A stretch of 64,000 nt of DNA from Rhodanobacter thiooxydans (GCF_030291135.1 NZ_CP127409.1:558001-622000), one strand, 5' to 3'. Counted from the first letter of the stretch, positions 36,233-45,346 are shown. Translations and numbers: made by a program. Notes: generated from the letters alone by a model not told the origin.

Positions 36233-37005
36233 ACGCACGCGCGCCGCAGCACAACAACGTGGTGAGCCAGTCGCTGGCCCAGATCGGTGCCTGCGGGCTG
36301 TTCCTGCTGACCCTGCTGGCGGCGATCCCGCGCAGCTTCCGCCATGCGCGCGAGACGGTCCGCCAGCTGTGGTTCGTCGGCGCGATGAGCCTGACCATCA
36401 TCATGGTCTGCGGCCTGTTCGTCGGCATGGTGCTGATGCTGCAGCTGTACCATGTGCTGTCGATCTTCGGCGGCACCTCGGCCAGCGGCATGGTGGTGGC
36501 GCTGTCGGTGTACCGCGAGCTGGGGCCGGTGGTCACTGCGCTGCTGTTCGCCGGCCGTGCCGGCACCGCGATCACCGCCGAGATCGGCCTGATGCGCGCC
36601 ACCGACCAGATTTCCGCGATGGAGATGATGGCGGTCGACCCGATCGCCTACGTCGCCACGCCGCGTTTCCTGGCCGGGCTGATCGCCATGCCGCTGCTGT
36701 GCTGCGTGTTCTGCGCGATGGCGATCTTCGGCGGCCACCTGGTCGGCGTGACCTGGCTGGGCATCGACAACGGCACGTTCTGGTCGAACATGACCGCCCA
36801 GGTCGACATCCACACCGACATCGTCAACGGCGTGCTGTTGAAGAGCCTGGCGTTCGGCGCGGTGGTATCGCTGATCGCGGTGTTCCAGGGCTTCACCACG
36901 CCGCCCACCAGCGAGGGCGTGGCCTACGCCACCACGCGCACCGTGGTCGCCTCGTCGATCGCCATCCTGGCGCTGGACTTCGTCCTCACTGCTTTCTTGA
37001 TGTGA
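36229..37005 (+). CDS. mlaE: Phospholipid ABC transporter permease MlaE
   Basis: A 258-residue permease of the MlaE family with about five membrane segments. LVLMLQLYHVL, RELGPVVTALLFAGRAGTAITAEIG and ATDQISAMEMMAVDP (cytoplasmic coupling region) are typical. The start ATG overlaps the mlaF stop (ATGA). Confidence 0.95.
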   Translation: MNARAPQHNNVVSQSLAQIGACGLFLLTLLAAIPRSFRHARETVRQLWFVGAMSLTIIMVCGLFVGMVLMLQLYHVLSIFGGTSASGMVVALSVYRELGPVVTALLFAGRAGTAITAEIGLMRATDQISAMEMMAVDPIAYVATPRFLAGLIAMPLLCCVFCAMAIFGGHLVGVTWLGIDNGTFWSNMTAQVDIHTDIVNGVLLKSLAFGAVVSLIAVFQGFTTPPTSEGVAYATTRTVVASSIAILALDFVLTAFLM

Positions 37006-37039
37006 CTGCCATGACCCACCGTTCTCCGAGGATTCTGCC

Positions 37040-37891
37040 GTGAGCCAACCGAGAAGTTCCTATGCCGTCGGCACCGGCCTGTTCATCGTGCTCGGCTTCG
37101 CTGCGCTGGCCTATCTGGCGACGCAGACCAGTTCGGTGGCCAACGTGCGCCAGGGCGACAGCTACGCCGTCGAGGCGCAGTTCACCAACATCGGCCAGCT
37201 GAAGGAGCGCGCACCGGTGAAGATCGCCGGCGTGCGGGTCGGCCAGGTGCAGGCGATCACGCTGCAGCCGGGCCACGACGTAGCGGACGTGAAGCTGTCG
37301 ATCGACAAGAACTACGACCACATCCCGCAGGATTCGGTGGCGACGATCTTCACCAGTGGCCTGCTCGGCGACCAGTACGTGGGCATTGAGTACGGCAGCG
37401 CGAAGCAGTTCGTGGCCGCCGGCGGCACGCTGGCACGGACCAAGTCCACCCAGCCGCTGGAGGAGATGCTGGGCAAGTTCTTCGGTGCCGGCGGCGTGGT
37501 CGACAATGTCGGCGGCAGCTACACGGTGAAGGCGAGCTTCACCAATGTCGGCACGCTCTCGGCCGGTGCGCCGGTGAAGATGGCCGGCGTGGTCATCGGC
37601 AGCGTGCAGTCGGTGCACGCCGATCCGGTCAAGTTGAACGCCCAGGTGGTGCTGTCGATCGACAAGCGCTACGACGCGATTCCCGACGATTCGGCCGCGG
37701 CGGTGTTCACCAGCGGTTTGATCGGCAGCCAGTATGTTGCGATCCAGCCGGGTGGTTCGCCCGAAGTGCTCAAGAACGGCGACGAGATGATCCTGACCCA
37801 GTCCGCGATGCAGCTGGAGGATCTGATCGGCAAGTTCCTGGTCAACGGTTCGCCCAGTGACAAGAAAGATGCCGGCAACGGCAGCAAATAG
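37040..37891 (+). CDS. mlaD: MlaD-type lipid-binding protein with two tandem MCE domains
   Basis: A 283-residue periplasmic protein anchored by one N-terminal helix (about residues 9-27). Two copies of the MCE domain are visible: residues 41-147 and 160-267. They share S-Y-x-V-x-A-x-F-T-N-x-G, A-P-V-K-x-A-G-V, L-S-I-D-K-x-Y-D, F-T-S-G-L-x-G-x-Q-Y-V and L-E-x-x-x-G-K-F, offset by 119 residues. Ordinary MlaD has one domain and about 180 residues. The GTG start at 37040 keeps the anchor. MlaD rings pass phospholipid between MlaFE and MlaC; two domains would give a taller or doubled ring. Confidence 0.9.
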   Translation: MSQPRSSYAVGTGLFIVLGFAALAYLATQTSSVANVRQGDSYAVEAQFTNIGQLKERAPVKIAGVRVGQVQAITLQPGHDVADVKLSIDKNYDHIPQDSVATIFTSGLLGDQYVGIEYGSAKQFVAAGGTLARTKSTQPLEEMLGKFFGAGGVVDNVGGSYTVKASFTNVGTLSAGAPVKMAGVVIGSVQSVHADPVKLNAQVVLSIDKRYDAIPDDSAAAVFTSGLIGSQYVAIQPGGSPEVLKNGDEMILTQSAMQLEDLIGKFLVNGSPSDKKDAGNGSK

Positions 37892-37941
37892 CCCGCCATC
37901 CCCACCGGTTCGCCGAGCCGGTTTTGCTGAAGGAGTTTCCC

Positions 37942-38622
37942 ATGTTGCGCAGACTGGCTCTTGCCACCGCCATCGCATTCGGCACCATCGCCGCCGCTCC
38001 GGCGTTCGCCCAGGCGACCGCCCCGGCCGCTGCCCCGGCGGCGGCACAGCAGGCCCCGGTCGAGATCGTGCAGGCCATCGCCGACCAGCTGGCCACGGCG
38101 ATCGAGGGGCATCGCGACGAGCTGAAGAAGAACCAGGAAAAGCTGATCAGCGTCATCGACGAGGTGTTCCTGCCGCACTTCGACATCGACTACGCCTCGA
38201 TCCTGGTGCTCGGCCAGCATGCCCGCGAGACTTCGCCGGCGCAGCGCGAGCGCTTCGCCCGGGCGTTCTACAACTCGATCACGCATCGTTACGCCGAGGG
38301 CCTGCTCAACTACACCCGCGGCCGCGTGAAGGTGTTGCCGTTCAAGGGCGACCTCAACGACAAACGCACCGTGGTGCGCACCCAGGTGGTGCTGGACGAC
38401 GGCAAGCTGGTGTCGATCGACTATGCGTTCCGCAAGGGCCGCGGCGGCGACTGGAAGGCTTACGACGTGATCATCGAGGGCATTTCCTACGTCACCAATT
38501 ACCGCAACCAGGTGGACGCGGAGATTCGCAAGGTCGGCATCGACCAGTTGATCACCAACCTCGAGACCCAGGGCTCCAAGGCGCTGGACACGATGGCCAA
38601 GGACAACAAGGACAAGTCGTGA
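37942..38622 (+). CDS. mlaC: Periplasmic phospholipid-binding protein MlaC
   Basis: A 226-residue protein with a signal peptide (LALATAIAFGTIAAAPAFA) and an Ala/Pro linker, then the MlaC fold: FLPHFDIDYASILVLGQHAR, QRERFARAFYNSI and YDVIIEGISYVTNYRNQ. It shuttles phospholipids between MlaD and the MlaA complex. AAGGAG precedes the ATG at 37942. Its stop overlaps the mlaB start. Confidence 0.93.
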   Translation: MLRRLALATAIAFGTIAAAPAFAQATAPAAAPAAAQQAPVEIVQAIADQLATAIEGHRDELKKNQEKLISVIDEVFLPHFDIDYASILVLGQHARETSPAQRERFARAFYNSITHRYAEGLLNYTRGRVKVLPFKGDLNDKRTVVRTQVVLDDGKLVSIDYAFRKGRGGDWKAYDVIIEGISYVTNYRNQVDAEIRKVGIDQLITNLETQGSKALDTMAKDNKDKS

Positions 38623-38927
38623 CGGATGCGACCGCACACGGGTTCCAGCTGGACACCGGCACGCCCGGCACCCTGGGCGTGCGCGGCGAGCTGAGCTTCG
38701 ACACCGCGGCAGCGGCGTTGCAGGCGATCCAGTCCGCGCTGACTGGCGGCTCCGTGTCGCATCTTGACCTGGCCGGCGTGCGCCACAGTGACAGCGCCGG
38801 GCTCGCCTGCGTGCTGGCGGTTGCGGCGGAGGCTGCCCGACGTGGACAGGCGTTGCAGGTCGTGCATATGCCGGCCGGCATGCAGGCGCTGGCGCAGGTA
38901 TGCGAGGTCGATCGCCTGATCGCCTGA
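38619..38927 (+). CDS. mlaB: STAS-domain protein MlaB
   Basis: A 102-residue STAS domain (LGVRGELSFDTAAAAL, HLDLAGVRHSDSAGLACVLAV). The Ser of DSAGL matches the regulatory site of STAS proteins. MlaB binds MlaF and supports transporter activity. The GTG at 38619 overlaps the mlaC stop (GTGA), and the frame upstream of it is another phase of mlaC. Confidence 0.9.
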   Translation: MTDATAHGFQLDTGTPGTLGVRGELSFDTAAAALQAIQSALTGGSVSHLDLAGVRHSDSAGLACVLAVAAEAARRGQALQVVHMPAGMQALAQVCEVDRLIA

Positions 38928-38946
38928 TCGCTTGCGGAAGGCGGCA

Positions 38947-38978
38947 ACGAAGAAGGGGCCTTGCGGCCCCTTCTTCGT
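38947..38978. terminator. Bidirectional hairpin between mlaB and mlaA
   Basis: ACGAAGAAGGGGCC pairs with GGCCCCTTCTTCGT across a TTGC loop, a perfect 14-base-pair stem between convergent genes. A T/A-rich half of the stem substitutes for a long T tract. Confidence 0.85.
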
Positions 38979-38996
38979 ATCGGTGTCCGGTACCGC

Positions 38997-39827
38997 CTAT
39001 GGCTGCTTGGTGGCTTGGTCCGGATGCTTGTTTTCCCACTGGTGCTGCTGGTCCAGCAGCTCTTCGGGGTCGAAGTTCTTCTCGTCCAGGCCCTGCATCT
39101 GCTGGATGATCTCGACCGGCGGGTTGCCGTCGTAGATCTTGTACAGGCGCTGCTGGCGGTAGGCATCGCGGATGAACACGTAGGGATCGTAGGCGGATTG
39201 CAGGAAGCCCTCCGCGTCGATCGCGCGCGAACGCAAGGTCACCAGATAGATCGCCTGCGGCAGGTATTGCAGGCCGTTGTAGTGGTGGTTGTTCGCGTAC
39301 AGGGTCAACGGATCGAAGAAGTAGCTGTCGACCGGCAGGCGCCAGATGTCGCGCGCCGTGCTGGGTCCGAAGAACGGCAGCATCAGGAAGTCGCCTTCCG
39401 GGGCGCCCCAGCGCGCCAGGGTGATGCCGAAGTCGTTGTCTTCGATCGGCAGGCCGAGCTGGCTGGCCGGGTCGAAGAAGCCGCCGATGCCCAGGGTCAG
39501 GTTCACCAGGAAGCGGCCGGTACTCTGCAGTGCCTGCTTCGGGCGCGCCTGCAGCAGGTCGTTGGCGACCGTGACCGGCATGCGGATATTGGTGAAGAAG
39601 TCGCTGAACGAGCGGCGTACCGGCGGGTTGGTCACCTTGCGGTAGCCCAGCGCGACCGGGCGGATCACCGCCTGGTCCACCGCGTCGTTGAATTTGTAGG
39701 CGCCGCGGTTGTATTTCTCCAGCGGGTCGTCGGTGCGCGGCTTGGCAATGGTGCAGCCGGCCAGCAACGTGATCGCGAGCACGGGCAACCAGCGGCTCAA
39801 CTTGGAAAATCGAAGCGGGGAGGGCAT
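38997..39827 (-). CDS. mlaA: Outer-membrane lipoprotein MlaA (VacJ)
   Basis: A 276-residue lipoprotein. The signal ends in the lipobox LLAGC, then DPLEKYNRGAYKFNDAVD, NPPVRRSFSDFFTNIRMP, LGLPIEDNDFGITLARWG and DSYFFDPLT are conserved in MlaA. It removes misplaced phospholipids from the outer leaflet. The ATG at 39827 gives a normal signal peptide; the further upstream ATG at 39887 lies in a TATAAA-containing promoter-like stretch. It is convergent with the mlaFEDCB operon, so the whole pathway is at one locus. Confidence 0.94.
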   Translation of the reverse strand: MPSPLRFSKLSRWLPVLAITLLAGCTIAKPRTDDPLEKYNRGAYKFNDAVDQAVIRPVALGYRKVTNPPVRRSFSDFFTNIRMPVTVANDLLQARPKQALQSTGRFLVNLTLGIGGFFDPASQLGLPIEDNDFGITLARWGAPEGDFLMLPFFGPSTARDIWRLPVDSYFFDPLTLYANNHHYNGLQYLPQAIYLVTLRSRAIDAEGFLQSAYDPYVFIRDAYRQQRLYKIYDGNPPVEIIQQMQGLDEKNFDPEELLDQQHQWENKHPDQATKQP

Positions 39828-40025
39828 CGGTGCGGGGGTTCGCGTCAGGGGTGCAGTAAGTGTACTGTCTGGTTTTATATCGTGCACGGCTTTCGGCTTG
39901 CTTCCATCGAGCGCATGCCGGTCCGAGGCCAGCCCGCCATGATACGCGTCGCGTGCATTGCCAGCAAAGCACCCGCTCCTCTACACTGTCAGGCCATATA
40001 AGTCACTATTCCCTAAGGAATTCGC

Positions 40026-40316
40026 ATGGCACGTATTACCGTGGAGGACTGCCTCGAGGTGGTCGACAACCGTTTCGAGCTGGTATTGATGGCGACCAAG
40101 CGCGCGCGCCAGCTGGAAAAGGGCGCCGAGCCGGCCGTCAACCCCGATCATGACAAGCCGACCGTGCTGGCCCTGCGCGAGATCGCCGCCCGCCGCATCG
40201 ACCAGGCCACGATCGACCAGATCGACAAGGCCGAGCGCGAGCGCGCCGAGCGCGAGGCGCTGGAGTGGGCCGCGGCCGAGGTCGACGACGACCTGTCCAA
40301 GGGCGGCGACGACTGA
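40026..40316 (+). CDS. rpoZ: RNA polymerase omega subunit
   Basis: A 96-residue protein starting [20 protein letters not shown], with [14 protein letters not shown] and the conserved helices of omega. TAAGGA precedes the ATG. It assists assembly of the beta' subunit and binds ppGpp at its interface with beta'. spoT follows 127 bases downstream. Confidence 0.96.
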   Translation: MARITVEDCLEVVDNRFELVLMATKRARQLEKGAEPAVNPDHDKPTVLALREIAARRIDQATIDQIDKAERERAEREALEWAAAEVDDDLSKGGDD

Positions 40317-40443
40317 TGGACGGCGGCTGCTGTAGCACGCGTCTCCGTCGCACCGGTGCAGCCGGTGTGACGGCGTGCGTGCACATGGCAGCCGCTGGCC
40401 GTGGCTGGCGCGAGGTAGGCGCCTGAGCAGGCGCCGGCAGCGA

Positions 40444-42609
40444 ATGACTGCGGCCACTCACCCCGCCACGGTCGACCTGTCCGCGCTGCCGCCGTACGCG
40501 TTGGCCCTGAAAGAACGTATTGCCTACCTGCCCGACGTGCAGGTTGATCGCGTGCTGCGCGCGTTCCAGATCGGCGCGCAGGCGCACGCCGGCCAGGAGC
40601 GCAAGAGTGGCGAGCCGTACATCACCCACCCGGTGGCGGTGGCCGGCATCCTGGCCGAACTCGGGCTGGATGCCGAGACGATCATCGCGGCGATCCTGCA
40701 CGACACCCTGGAAGACACCGAACTCAGCCGCGAGACGCTGGCCGTCGAGTTCGGCGAGGTGGTGGCTGAACTGGTCGACGGCGTCACCAAGCTGGACAAG
40801 ATGCGTTTCGGCACGCGCCAGGAAGCCGACGCGGAAAGCTTCCGCAAGATGCTGCTGGCGATGGCGCGCGACATCCGCGTGATCCTGATCAAGCTGGCCG
40901 ACCGCCTGCACAACATGCGCACGCTGGGCGCCAAGGACGCGCCGTCGCGCCGCCGCATCGCGCGCGAGACGCTGGAGATCTACGCGCCGATCGCGCAGCG
41001 CCTGGGCATGAACAAGTTCAAGGCGGAGCTGCAGGACCTGGGCTTCCGCGCGCTGTATCCGGACCGCTACCGGGTGATCAGCGAGCGCATCCGCGCCGCG
41101 CTGGGCAACCGGCGCGAGGCGATGGGCAAGATCGAGGCGGCGCTGTCTACGCGGCTGGCCGCCGACCACCTGCCGGCCCGCGTGGTCGGCCGGATCAAGT
41201 CGCCGTGGAGCATCTATTCGAAGATGCACGGCGACCACAAGAGCTTCGCGCAATTGATGGACGTCTACGGCTTCCGCGTGGTCGTCGACAGCGCGATGAG
41301 CTGCTACATGGCGCTGGGCGTGGTGCACGCGCTGTACAAGCCGGTCGATCGCCGCTTCAAGGATTTCATCGCGATCCCCAAGGCGAACGGCTACCAGTCG
41401 CTGCACACCGTGCTGCTGGGGCCGTTCGGCGCGCCGATCGAGGTGCAGATCCGCACCGCCGAGATGGATTCGGTGGCTGAGCGCGGTGTGGCCGCGCACT
41501 GGGCCTACAAGACCGACTCGGGCCCGGCCAACAGCGCACAGGCGCGGGCGCGCGAGTGGCTGTCGTCGCTGGTCGACAGCTCGGCAAACACCGTGTCGTC
41601 GTCGGAGTTCATCGAGAACGTCAAGATCGACCTGTTCCCTGACGAGGTCTATCTGTTCACCCCGCGCGGCGACATCCTGTCGCTACCGCGCAACGCCACT
41701 GCGCTAGATTTCGCCTACGCGGTGCACACCGACGTAGGTGACCACGCGGTGGCCGCGCGCGTCGACAAGAAACTGCTGCCGCTGCGCGCAAAACTTGAGT
41801 CGGGCCAGCTGGTGGAGATCATCACCGCGCCGTCGGCGGTGCCGAACCCGGCCTGGCTGGAAGTGGTGGTCACCGGCAAGGCGCGCACCGCGATCCGCCA
41901 GTACCTGAAACACCTGCAGCACGAGGATGCGGTGGACTTCGGCCACCGCATGCTCGACCGCGCGCTGGACGCGCAGGGCAGCAGCCTGGACGGCATCCCG
42001 CCGGCGGTGCTGGACCGCTTCCTGGAAACCTCCAAGCTGAAGCGGCTGGAGGAACTGCTGTCCGATATCGCGCTGGGCAACCGCATGCCCGACGTGGTCG
42101 CCAGCCAGCTGCTGGCGTCGCGCGGGCGGAAAGCCGGCAAGCCGCAGGCGTCGGCGCACGCGCACGAGAAGATCCGCATCACCGGCGCCGAGCGCGGCGT
42201 GCTCAGCTTCGCCAACTGCTGCCATCCGCTGCCGGGCGATGACATCATCGGCTACCTGTCCTCGGGCAAGGGCATCGTGGTGCATCGCGAGGAATGCCCG
42301 AACGTGGTCGAGCTGCGCAAGTCGCCCGAGCGCTGCGTGGCGATCGAGTGGGACCGCGACGTGCAGGGCGACTACCGCGCCGAGCTGCGCATCGAGGTGA
42401 TCAACCGCCCCGGCGTGCTGGCCACCGTGGCTGCCGCGATCGCCGCCGCCGACTCGAACATCGAGAACGTGGAATACGTCGAGCGCGATTCCGCCGCCGC
42501 GACCTTGCTGTTCGCGATGGAAGTGAAGAGCCGCAAGCACCTGGCCGACGTGATCCGCCGCGTGCGCCGCACCGGCGTGGTCAGCGGCGCGTATCGCTAT
42601 CCGCTGTAG
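40444..42609 (+). CDS. spoT: Bifunctional (p)ppGpp synthetase/hydrolase
   Basis: A 721-residue RelA/SpoT-family protein. The HD hydrolase site is present (His62, His86-Asp87 in ILHDTLEDT). The synthetase domain has MDVYGFRVVV, RRFKDFIAIPKANGYQSLHT and EVQIRTAEMD. TGS (about 400-460), a helical and Cys-rich zone (FANCCHPLPGDDIIGY) and a C-terminal ACT domain (about 645-721) follow. An intact HD site argues for hydrolase activity. The ATG at 40444 follows GCAGCGA with no strong ribosome site. The stop lies within a REP-like repeat. Confidence 0.95.
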   Translation: MTAATHPATVDLSALPPYALALKERIAYLPDVQVDRVLRAFQIGAQAHAGQERKSGEPYITHPVAVAGILAELGLDAETIIAAILHDTLEDTELSRETLAVEFGEVVAELVDGVTKLDKMRFGTRQEADAESFRKMLLAMARDIRVILIKLADRLHNMRTLGAKDAPSRRRIARETLEIYAPIAQRLGMNKFKAELQDLGFRALYPDRYRVISERIRAALGNRREAMGKIEAALSTRLAADHLPARVVGRIKSPWSIYSKMHGDHKSFAQLMDVYGFRVVVDSAMSCYMALGVVHALYKPVDRRFKDFIAIPKANGYQSLHTVLLGPFGAPIEVQIRTAEMDSVAERGVAAHWAYKTDSGPANSAQARAREWLSSLVDSSANTVSSSEFIENVKIDLFPDEVYLFTPRGDILSLPRNATALDFAYAVHTDVGDHAVAARVDKKLLPLRAKLESGQLVEIITAPSAVPNPAWLEVVVTGKARTAIRQYLKHLQHEDAVDFGHRMLDRALDAQGSSLDGIPPAVLDRFLETSKLKRLEELLSDIALGNRMPDVVASQLLASRGRKAGKPQASAHAHEKIRITGAERGVLSFANCCHPLPGDDIIGYLSSGKGIVVHREECPNVVELRKSPERCVAIEWDRDVQGDYRAELRIEVINRPGVLATVAAAIAAADSNIENVEYVERDSAAATLLFAMEVKSRKHLADVIRRVRRTGVVSGAYRYPL

Positions 42610-42681
42610 GAGCGCGCCCCGCGCGTGAAAAGTGCCAGCCAGGTTGCGTGCCGGTTTTCGCGCACGCGGTGCGCTCCTACA
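42605..42681. repeat. REP-like inverted pair overlapping the spoT stop
   Basis: TGTAGGAGCGC at 42605-42615 and GCGCTCCTACA at 42671-42681 face each other across about 55 bases containing GC-rich sub-stems. This is the typical layout of extragenic palindromic repeats in this bacterial group. The TAG of spoT is inside the first arm. Confidence 0.7.
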
Positions 42682-42711
42682 ATCAACACCTTTCCCACCC
42701 GAGGCAAGCCC

Positions 42712-43095
42712 ATGTCCAGCAGCATCATCTCCACCGAGAAAGCCCCCGCCGCGATCGGCCCGTATTCGCAGGCCGTGCGCGCCGGCCATACCGTGTACTT
42801 CTCCGGCCAGATTCCGCTGGATCCGGCCACCGGCGCGCTGGTCGAGGGCGACATCACGGCGCAGACGCGGCGCGTGTTCGACAACCTCACCGCCGTGGCG
42901 GCGGCTGCCGGCGGTTCGCTGGCACAGATCGTGCGCGTGGGCATCTATGTCACCGACCTGGCGAACTTCGCCGCGGTCAATGCGGTGATGGCCGAGTACT
43001 TCCAGCAGCCGTATCCGGCACGCTCCACCATCGAGGTGTCCGGTCTGCCGAAGGCGGCGCAGGTCGAGGTCGACGCGGTGATGGTCCTGGACTGA
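42712..43095 (+). CDS. ridA: RidA family enamine/imine deaminase
   Basis: A 127-residue protein: [32 protein letters not shown], Arg in the [13 protein letters not shown] motif, and the C-terminal EVDAVMV. It hydrolyses reactive 2-aminoacrylate made by PLP enzymes. The start ATG at 42712 gives the family N-terminus, and the frame upstream lies in the REP-like repeat. It lies between spoT and recG, where enteric bacteria have trmH. Confidence 0.94.
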   Translation: MSSSIISTEKAPAAIGPYSQAVRAGHTVYFSGQIPLDPATGALVEGDITAQTRRVFDNLTAVAAAAGGSLAQIVRVGIYVTDLANFAAVNAVMAEYFQQPYPARSTIEVSGLPKAAQVEVDAVMVLD

Positions 43096-43177
43096 GTCCG
43101 GTCGGCGCCCCGCGCCGACAGCCAGTGTCGGCGTCCGGCTTACGACAAGAGACGGTGCTCGGTTAGGCTTGCAGGTC

Positions 43178-45292
43178 ATGGCCACCCGCACCGCCCGTCC
43201 TGCTTCCGTTGTCGGCGCCGATCCGGGCATCACGCCGGTGGGCGCGCTGCCGGGTGTCGGCCCGGCGCTGGCCGCATCGCTGGCCCGGCTCGGGCTGGAG
43301 CGGGTGCAGGGCCTGTGGTTCCACCTGCCGCTGCGCTACGAGGACAGGACCCGGATCACCGCGATCGCCGACCTGCGGGTGGGGGAGCGGGCGCAGGTCG
43401 ACGGCGTGGTCGAGGCGGTCGAGCGCGGCTTCCGCTATCGCCCGCAGCTGAAGGTGGCGATCGGCGACACCAGCCGGCAGACCTTGCTGCTGCGCTTCTT
43501 CCACTTCAACCGGGCGCAGGCAGAACAATTGCTGCCGGGCACGCGGCTGCTCTGCTACGGCGAAGTACGCCATGGCGCGCAGGGCCTGGAGATGGTGCAC
43601 CCGAACTACCAGCGACTGAGCGGGGATGCGGAGGCTGCGGTCGACGAGTTGCTCAGCCCGGTCTATCCGACCACCGAAGGGTTGGGTCCGAAACGGCTGG
43701 CCGGGGTGATCGACAAGGCGCTGGCGCTGCTGCCGCCGGCTGCACAACTGGAACTGATCCCGCCCGCGCTGTGCGCGAAGCACGGACTCACCTCGCTGCG
43801 TGACGCGCTGCTGTACGTGCACCGGCCGCCGCCGGACGCGCACCTGGGCCAGCTCATGCTGGGCCGGCACCCGGCGCAGCAGCGGCTGGCGTTCGAGGAA
43901 CTGCTGACCCAGCACCTCAGCCTGAGGCGCATGCGCGCGGCGGTGCGGCAGCGGCGTGCACCAAAGCTGGGTGACACCGGCGAGCTGCGCAGGCGGCTGC
44001 TGGCCGGGCTGCCGTTCCGGTTGACCGCCGCGCAGCAACGCGTCGGCGAGGAAGTCGCGCGCGACCTGGCACAGCCACGGCCAATGCTGCGGCTGGTGCA
44101 GGGCGACGTCGGCAGCGGCAAGACCGTGGTCGCCGCGCTGGCGGCACTGGCGGCGGTGGAATCGGGACATCAGGTTGCGCTGATGGCGCCGACCGAGCTG
44201 CTGGCCGAGCAGCACCTGCACAATTTCCGGCATTGGCTGCAGCCGCTCGGCATCGAGGTGGAATGGCTGGCCGGCAAGGTCACCGGCAAGGCACGCCAGC
44301 AGGCGCTGGCGCGGGTCGCCGAGGGTGCGCCGGTGGTGGTGGGCACGCATGCGCTGATGCAGGAGGGCGTGGCATTCGCGCGGCTCGGCCTGGTGATCGT
44401 CGACGAGCAGCACCGCTTCGGCGTGCAGCAACGGCTGGCCCTGCGCGACAAGGGCAGGGATGGCGAGCTGGTGCCGCACCAACTGGTGCTGACCGCCACG
44501 CCGATCCCGCGCACGCTGGCGATGAGTGCGTACGCCGACCTCGACGTCTCCTCGATCGACGAACTGCCGCCCGGGCGCACGCCGGTGCAGACCATCGCGA
44601 TCTCGAATGCGCGGCGGATCGAGGTGATCGAGCGCATCCACGCCGCCTGCGGCGAAGGGCGGCAGGTGTACTGGGTATGCACCCTGATCGAGGAATCCGA
44701 GCAGCTGCGCGCGCAGGCGGCCGAAGTGGCGCACGCGGAACTCTCCGCGGCGCTAGCCGGCTTCAGGGTCGGCCTGATCCACGGCCGCATGAAGCCGAAG
44801 GAAAAGCAGGCGGTGATGGACGCATTCAAGGCCGGCGAACTGGCCGTGCTGGTGGCGACCACGGTGATCGAGGTCGGCGTGGACGTGCCCAACGCCAGCC
44901 TGATGGTGATCGAGAACAGCGAGCGGCTGGGGCTGGCCCAGCTGCACCAGCTGCGCGGGCGGGTCGGCCGCGGCGCGGTCGCCTCCAACTGTGTGCTGCT
45001 GTACCAGCCGCCGCTGGGCCAGCTGGCGCGCGAGCGGCTGCAGGTGATGCGCGACACCAGCGACGGTTTCCGCATCGCCGAGAAGGATCTGGAACTGCGC
45101 GGTCCGGGCGAGGTGCTGGGTACCCGCCAGACCGGCCAGCTCAGCTTCCGCATCGCCGACCTCACCCGCGACGCGCACCTGCTGCCGGCGGTGCAGCAGG
45201 TCGGCGAACACATGCTGGCCGAACACCCGCGGCAGACCACGCAGCTGATCGAGCGCTGGATCGGCGCCGCGGCGCGCTACGCGCATGCGTAA
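43178..45292 (+). CDS. recG: ATP-dependent DNA helicase RecG
   Basis: A 704-residue helicase that regresses stalled forks and processes branched DNA. The wedge domain is N-terminal (LPGVGPALAASLARLGL, FHLPLRYEDRTRI). Motif I is GDVGSGKT, motif II VDEQHRFG, motif III LTATPIPRTLAM, and VIEVGVDVPNAS and QLRGRVGRG are motifs V and VI. The ATG at 43178 is preferred over the TTG at 43169. Hairpins follow the stop. Confidence 0.95.
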   Translation: MATRTARPASVVGADPGITPVGALPGVGPALAASLARLGLERVQGLWFHLPLRYEDRTRITAIADLRVGERAQVDGVVEAVERGFRYRPQLKVAIGDTSRQTLLLRFFHFNRAQAEQLLPGTRLLCYGEVRHGAQGLEMVHPNYQRLSGDAEAAVDELLSPVYPTTEGLGPKRLAGVIDKALALLPPAAQLELIPPALCAKHGLTSLRDALLYVHRPPPDAHLGQLMLGRHPAQQRLAFEELLTQHLSLRRMRAAVRQRRAPKLGDTGELRRRLLAGLPFRLTAAQQRVGEEVARDLAQPRPMLRLVQGDVGSGKTVVAALAALAAVESGHQVALMAPTELLAEQHLHNFRHWLQPLGIEVEWLAGKVTGKARQQALARVAEGAPVVVGTHALMQEGVAFARLGLVIVDEQHRFGVQQRLALRDKGRDGELVPHQLVLTATPIPRTLAMSAYADLDVSSIDELPPGRTPVQTIAISNARRIEVIERIHAACGEGRQVYWVCTLIEESEQLRAQAAEVAHAELSAALAGFRVGLIHGRMKPKEKQAVMDAFKAGELAVLVATTVIEVGVDVPNASLMVIENSERLGLAQLHQLRGRVGRGAVASNCVLLYQPPLGQLARERLQVMRDTSDGFRIAEKDLELRGPGEVLGTRQTGQLSFRIADLTRDAHLLPAVQQVGEHMLAEHPRQTTQLIERWIGAAARYAHA

Positions 45293-45294
45293 TT

Positions 45295-45318
45295 TTTGCG
45301 ATCATCCCTGATCGCAAA
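45295..45318. repeat. Hairpin 1 after recG (TCCC loop)
   Basis: TTTGCGATCA and TGATCGCAAA form a perfect ten-base-pair stem with loop TCCC, starting three bases after the recG stop. It may act as a terminator or 3' protector. Confidence 0.75.
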
Positions 45319-45328
45319 GATCAAACGG

Positions 45329-45346
45329 GCGGCCATCCCTGGCCGC
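45329..45346. repeat. Hairpin 2 after recG (TCCC loop)
   Basis: GCGGCCA and TGGCCGC form a perfect seven-base-pair stem with the same TCCC loop as the preceding hairpin, ten bases downstream of it, followed by ACTTTTC. The stem sequences differ and the loop is identical. Confidence 0.75.
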
